Part shown: positions 61,154-64,000 of the stretch, in pieces
Numbering within the stretch: the first letter of the stretch is position 1
How the letters are laid out: every line of letters begins with the position of its first letter
NCBI GenBank assembly: GCA_947501445.1
Contig: CANMVS010000019.1
Span: forward strand, 1 to 64,000
Source of the DNA: an uncultured Rhizobiaceae group bacterium
Lineage (GTDB): Bacteria; Pseudomonadota; Alphaproteobacteria; Rhizobiales; Rhizobiaceae
Length of the DNA stretch: 64,000 nucleotides
Direction: 5' to 3'
The notes under the pieces: model-generated
Told to the model about the DNA's origin: nothing
Databases searched by the model: none
Seen by the model: the letters and a program-made list of their open reading frames with translations, nothing else
Translations under genes and position numbers: made by a program

Positions 61154-64000
61154 GATTTCCTCTTTGTGATATAGTTGCCACCGGTGGCGACATTGCCACC
61201 ATCCACTGTCGCCAGTTCCGGTCGACTGGTACACAATCCGGTAACGATTGTGCGTCCTTCACCCCGCAAGACCTCGACACGGGTAATGGCACTGGCATCC
61301 AGTGAGACCGTGGTTTCACGCCCGGCAAGTGCGATGGGTATCTGGCGCACAACATTGCTGCCGGAAAACGCCTGAACCTCAACGGTGATATCCTGCCCAA
61401 ACAGGGTAATCTCCACTTCATCAACGGCCGCCGGCAGGTTCATCGTCAGATTGTGGCCAAACCACAATCCGCGAACACCTTCAAGATACTCCATTCTGGG
61501 GCTTATCGCCTGACCGGTCACATCAATAGCGGTCATCGACAGTCCATCAAACGGCGGCACCAGGCACCCGCCACAGGCCAAGGGGCTGATCGCCTGCATC
61601 AGTGTTCTGTTTGGCGTATCAACCCGCAGCTCGGGCGGACCACCGACCTCGATACAATGGGTACCCTGATTGTGGCTGGTGTCATTGTAAAATCCGAACG
61701 TAATCGCGGAGTTGAGTGTCTTGAAAATGGTTTCCTCAAACCGGTTGCCACAAATGCGCAACGACCAGCCAAGACCAAGCAGATTGGACAGGCAAAAATC
61801 GCTGGCAAAATCTATATGCGACGTCATGGTGTTGTTTTGAACCGACACATCGTCAAAACTCATGAAGAAACTTGCCGAAAGTGTCAGGCTGGGCATACCG
61901 TCCAGGAAATTTTGAATGACCGTATTGTCATTGAACTGAATTTCCCCGCCCTGCAGCAACCGTGCGATGCCCGCCCAGCTGTTGGTTGGCAACCGGGATT
62001 GTGTTGCCTCTTTGCCCGCGATGCGCAATCCAGCGGTGCCACGTCGCAGCAATGACATGAAAAGCAACCCTTCGATCAATTCCGAAGACAACCCCAGATT
62101 AATAACCGTGACAGCCGTTCCGAAGAGACGCTCTATTGCCAGGTACAATATTTCATTGTCTGAAAGGCTGCTTGTGCCATTGCCGACAAATATCTCGTTC
62201 AAAAGAGCTTCGAGCGATCCGGTTACCGTGCCCTGACTTGCCAGATGGTTACCGACGATGGACATCGGCCCGATACCCAGCACCTGCAGCGCCTTGCCCA
62301 ATGGCTGATGAACAATATTGTCGTGGATCATCAATGTGGGTACCGACAGAGAACGTGCCGCCGCATAGCGACTGTCCAGGCGCGCTACAGATTTAACATT
62401 CGACGCACTCGAATGGGCCGAGCTTTGCGGTGCGGCAAGCAGAATGCGAATACCACCGCGCACGCCAATGCGGGGCGGTGCATCGGATTGTGTTCGCGGT
62501 CCGTTATCAACAATTCGGTTATCGGTGATCGACAATCCGACAGCACGCAATATTCCTATTCCGACAATCGCATCAATGTGCCTTTGTCCATTGGCTTCAA
62601 TCAGATTGCCCGAGATGACACCAATATCCACTGATGTCAGCGAAATCCCGCCAAATGCGATATACAACCGGGCGCGCGCGGGCAGTTCAGGTGTCTCAAG
62701 CAAAGCACAGCCGGTAATGACATTGCGATCAACATGCAGGCCATGAACATCCACGATGACCGGCAATTGCCTGCGCGGATCGATTGCAAGCGGTGAACCA
62801 ATGCCGGACAGGCCCATTTGTGAAATTCGGTTGTCGCGCACATAGACTTCCCGCAGGTCACCTCCCGAGATTGGAATTTCGCTCGGCTCACTGTCCGGAT
62901 TGTCAATTGATCCGGGCGGAATATAGATAATACAGCCATTGTCATCGAAGGTAATGTAACCGCCAATATAGGCGGGTTGGGCAACGGCCACAGATGCATA
63001 GTTCTCAAACACCCGTTCAGCGGTTCTGGTCTCCAGCATCACAATGTGGCCGAGTGTGATGCCATTGCCATTGCCACCGGTGATGATATTGCGCTCAATC
63101 ATTACCTGGCCCGAGCCACCACCTATCTGTATGCCACTGGCAGCGCGCAATACTGACCGCTGCGCCTCAACGTTAATGATATTGTCGGCGATGAACATGT
63201 CATTGCCCTGGGCAAAAATTGCCGGCGCCTGCCCGGCAGGCGCAACAGCAACAAAGTCACGGCCCAATGGTGCGATGGAAATGCGACAGTCCTTTATGCC
63301 AAGATTATCCACATACCGCGCAACAATCGCACTGGCGTCCCGTGCCGTAATCGCAAGGCCTGACAGGCCGAGACCCCGAATGGTTTCAACACCATTTTGC
63401 CCAACCAGCCCGCGCGCGACGATGGCAGGACCTTCAGCGGCTTCAAAGGCCAGGTCGTCGATCCTGACGCCACCGCCGCCTTCAATTGTCACCAGCGCCT
63501 GCAGACCATTGTCGGGCGCGATAATACGCGTGCGTCGCCCGCAGCCGCTGATGCGCACGTTGCGCAAACCGATCAGTGAAAAGCGCTCCGGGTAAACGCC
63601 CGGCCGCACACAGATTTCCCCGCCTGATGCCGGCAGCGCGCTGAGGGCCTGCTGTATTGTTGAATAGTCGCCAAAACTTTCGTTGTTGTCACCCACAGTC
63701 CATGTGCAGCATCCACGCAAATGGGTCAGCGGACGAAAACGCGGTCGACAATCATGCAGCACTGCACCCCCGTTGCCATTCCATTCAAGCAGTGCCAGTG
63801 GCGCAACAAAACGCCGAATGCCCATCGGTGGTGTCCCAACCAGCAGTTCCCAGGGCATAACAACATCAGTGGTCGCCGGTCTTGCCGCGACAATCACATG
63901 ATCACCAGGTCGCTGGTCCGCACCTGTTACCGTCAAATTGAGACCGGTCGAGCCCAATACGGCAGGCCCCGGCAAAAGCGGCAAGGTGGGTTGCGGCCCT
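61150..64000 (-). CDS. Large right-handed parallel beta-helix protein, 5' end beyond the window
   Basis: About 950 residues are visible; the frame continues unbroken past the right edge, so the TTG at 63984 is not the start. After an N-terminal part (PWELLVGTPPMGIRRFVAPL) comes a segment TWTVGDNNESFGDYSTIQQA, then SGGEICVRPGVYPERFSLIG. That pattern is typical of pectate-lyase-like repeats in which a timed list of positions opens a beta-helix. Repeats of the form DNRI, GNLI, NNTM and DNTV follow over about 600 residues. The C-terminal third has MNLPAAVDEVEITLFGQDIT and ASAITRVEVLRGEGRTIVTG. No signal peptide is visible in this part. The N-terminal pattern resembles the DUF6519 type, from memory, which I could not verify. 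Its partner gene is directly downstream. Confidence 0.8.
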   Translation of the reverse strand, partial: GPQPTLPLLPGPAVLGSTGLNLTVTGADQRPGDHVIVAARPATTDVVMPWELLVGTPPMGIRRFVAPLALLEWNGNGGAVLHDCRPRFRPLTHLRGCCTWTVGDNNESFGDYSTIQQALSALPASGGEICVRPGVYPERFSLIGLRNVRISGCGRRTRIIAPDNGLQALVTIEGGGGVRIDDLAFEAAEGPAIVARGLVGQNGVETIRGLGLSGLAITARDASAIVARYVDNLGIKDCRISIAPLGRDFVAVAPAGQAPAIFAQGNDMFIADNIINVEAQRSVLRAASGIQIGGGSGQVMIERNIITGGNGNGITLGHIVMLETRTAERVFENYASVAVAQPAYIGGYITFDDNGCIIYIPPGSIDNPDSEPSEIPISGGDLREVYVRDNRISQMGLSGIGSPLAIDPRRQLPVIVDVHGLHVDRNVITGCALLETPELPARARLYIAFGGISLTSVDIGVISGNLIEANGQRHIDAIVGIGILRAVGLSITDNRIVDNGPRTQSDAPPRIGVRGGIRILLAAPQSSAHSSASNVKSVARLDSRYAAARSLSVPTLMIHDNIVHQPLGKALQVLGIGPMSIVGNHLASQGTVTGSLEALLNEIFVGNGTSSLSDNEILYLAIERLFGTAVTVINLGLSSELIEGLLFMSLLRRGTAGLRIAGKEATQSRLPTNSWAGIARLLQGGEIQFNDNTVIQNFLDGMPSLTLSASFFMSFDDVSVQNNTMTSHIDFASDFCLSNLLGLGWSLRICGNRFEETIFKTLNSAITFGFYNDTSHNQGTHCIEVGGPPELRVDTPNRTLMQAISPLACGGCLVPPFDGLSMTAIDVTGQAISPRMEYLEGVRGLWFGHNLTMNLPAAVDEVEITLFGQDITVEVQAFSGSNVVRQIPIALAGRETTVSLDASAITRVEVLRGEGRTIVTGLCTSRPELATVDGGNVATGGNYITKRKS

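Overview
The window looks like a chromosomal segment of an alphaproteobacterium, probably of the order Hyphomicrobiales (Rhizobiales). The reasons are the gene order of the ribosomal superoperon (tuf, tRNA-Trp, secE, nusG, rplKAJL, rpoBC, str, S10, spc and alpha clusters all collinear), an Atp12-type F1-ATPase chaperone, an IalB-family protein, and the crcB-rluA-HAD-atp12 cluster. The genus cannot be fixed from sequence reading alone. Nearly every gene lies on the minus strand, so transcription runs from right to left.

Left part (1-9.8 kb). There are two tandem paralogous genes for large secreted proteins with a two-partner-secretion (filamentous haemagglutinin) N-terminus. One is cut by the left edge. 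The other is complete (2596 residues) and carries long GLUG-type repeats and six MBG-type repeats. An IalB-like secreted protein lies just upstream. No TpsB outer-membrane transporter is visible.

Housekeeping block (10-19 kb). This holds a PaaI-type thioesterase and a DUF4864 protein on the plus strand. On the minus strand are Do-like protease, rarA, a ketopantoate-reductase-like gene, crcB, an RluA-type pseudouridine synthase, a HAD phosphatase and Atp12. An ACMSD-type amidohydrolase sits next to rplQ.

Ribosomal/RNA polymerase superoperon (19.1-59.2 kb). All S10-spc-alpha genes from rpsJ to rplQ are present and in the usual order, with secY and adk inside. Upstream come rpsL, rpsG, fusA and tuf copy 1; then rpoB and rpoC, rplKAJL, nusG and secE; then tRNA-Trp and tuf copy 2. 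Two foreign-looking insertions interrupt this order. One is a coxMSL-like molybdenum hydroxylase operon plus a small plus-strand gene between rpoC and rpsL. The other is about 2.5 kb between secE and tRNA-Trp that holds one intact and two decayed copies of a small secreted protein. The 3' end of tuf copy 2 is followed by a 35-bp duplicate of itself.

Right end (59.5-64 kb). There is a beta-class carbonic anhydrase with a Tat-type signal, then a translationally coupled pair: a large right-handed beta-helix protein (cut by the right edge) and a charged-helix plus beta-domain partner.

Several intergenic hairpins are described: rplL-rpoB, the rplJ leader, rpsM-rpsK, tuf-rpsJ and the intrinsic terminators. 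No CRISPR array, rRNA or insertion sequence was seen. The most unusual items are the decayed secreted-protein family at the tRNA-Trp locus, the tuf 3' duplication, the cox insertion into the rpoC-rpsL junction, and the tandem TPS paralogues.
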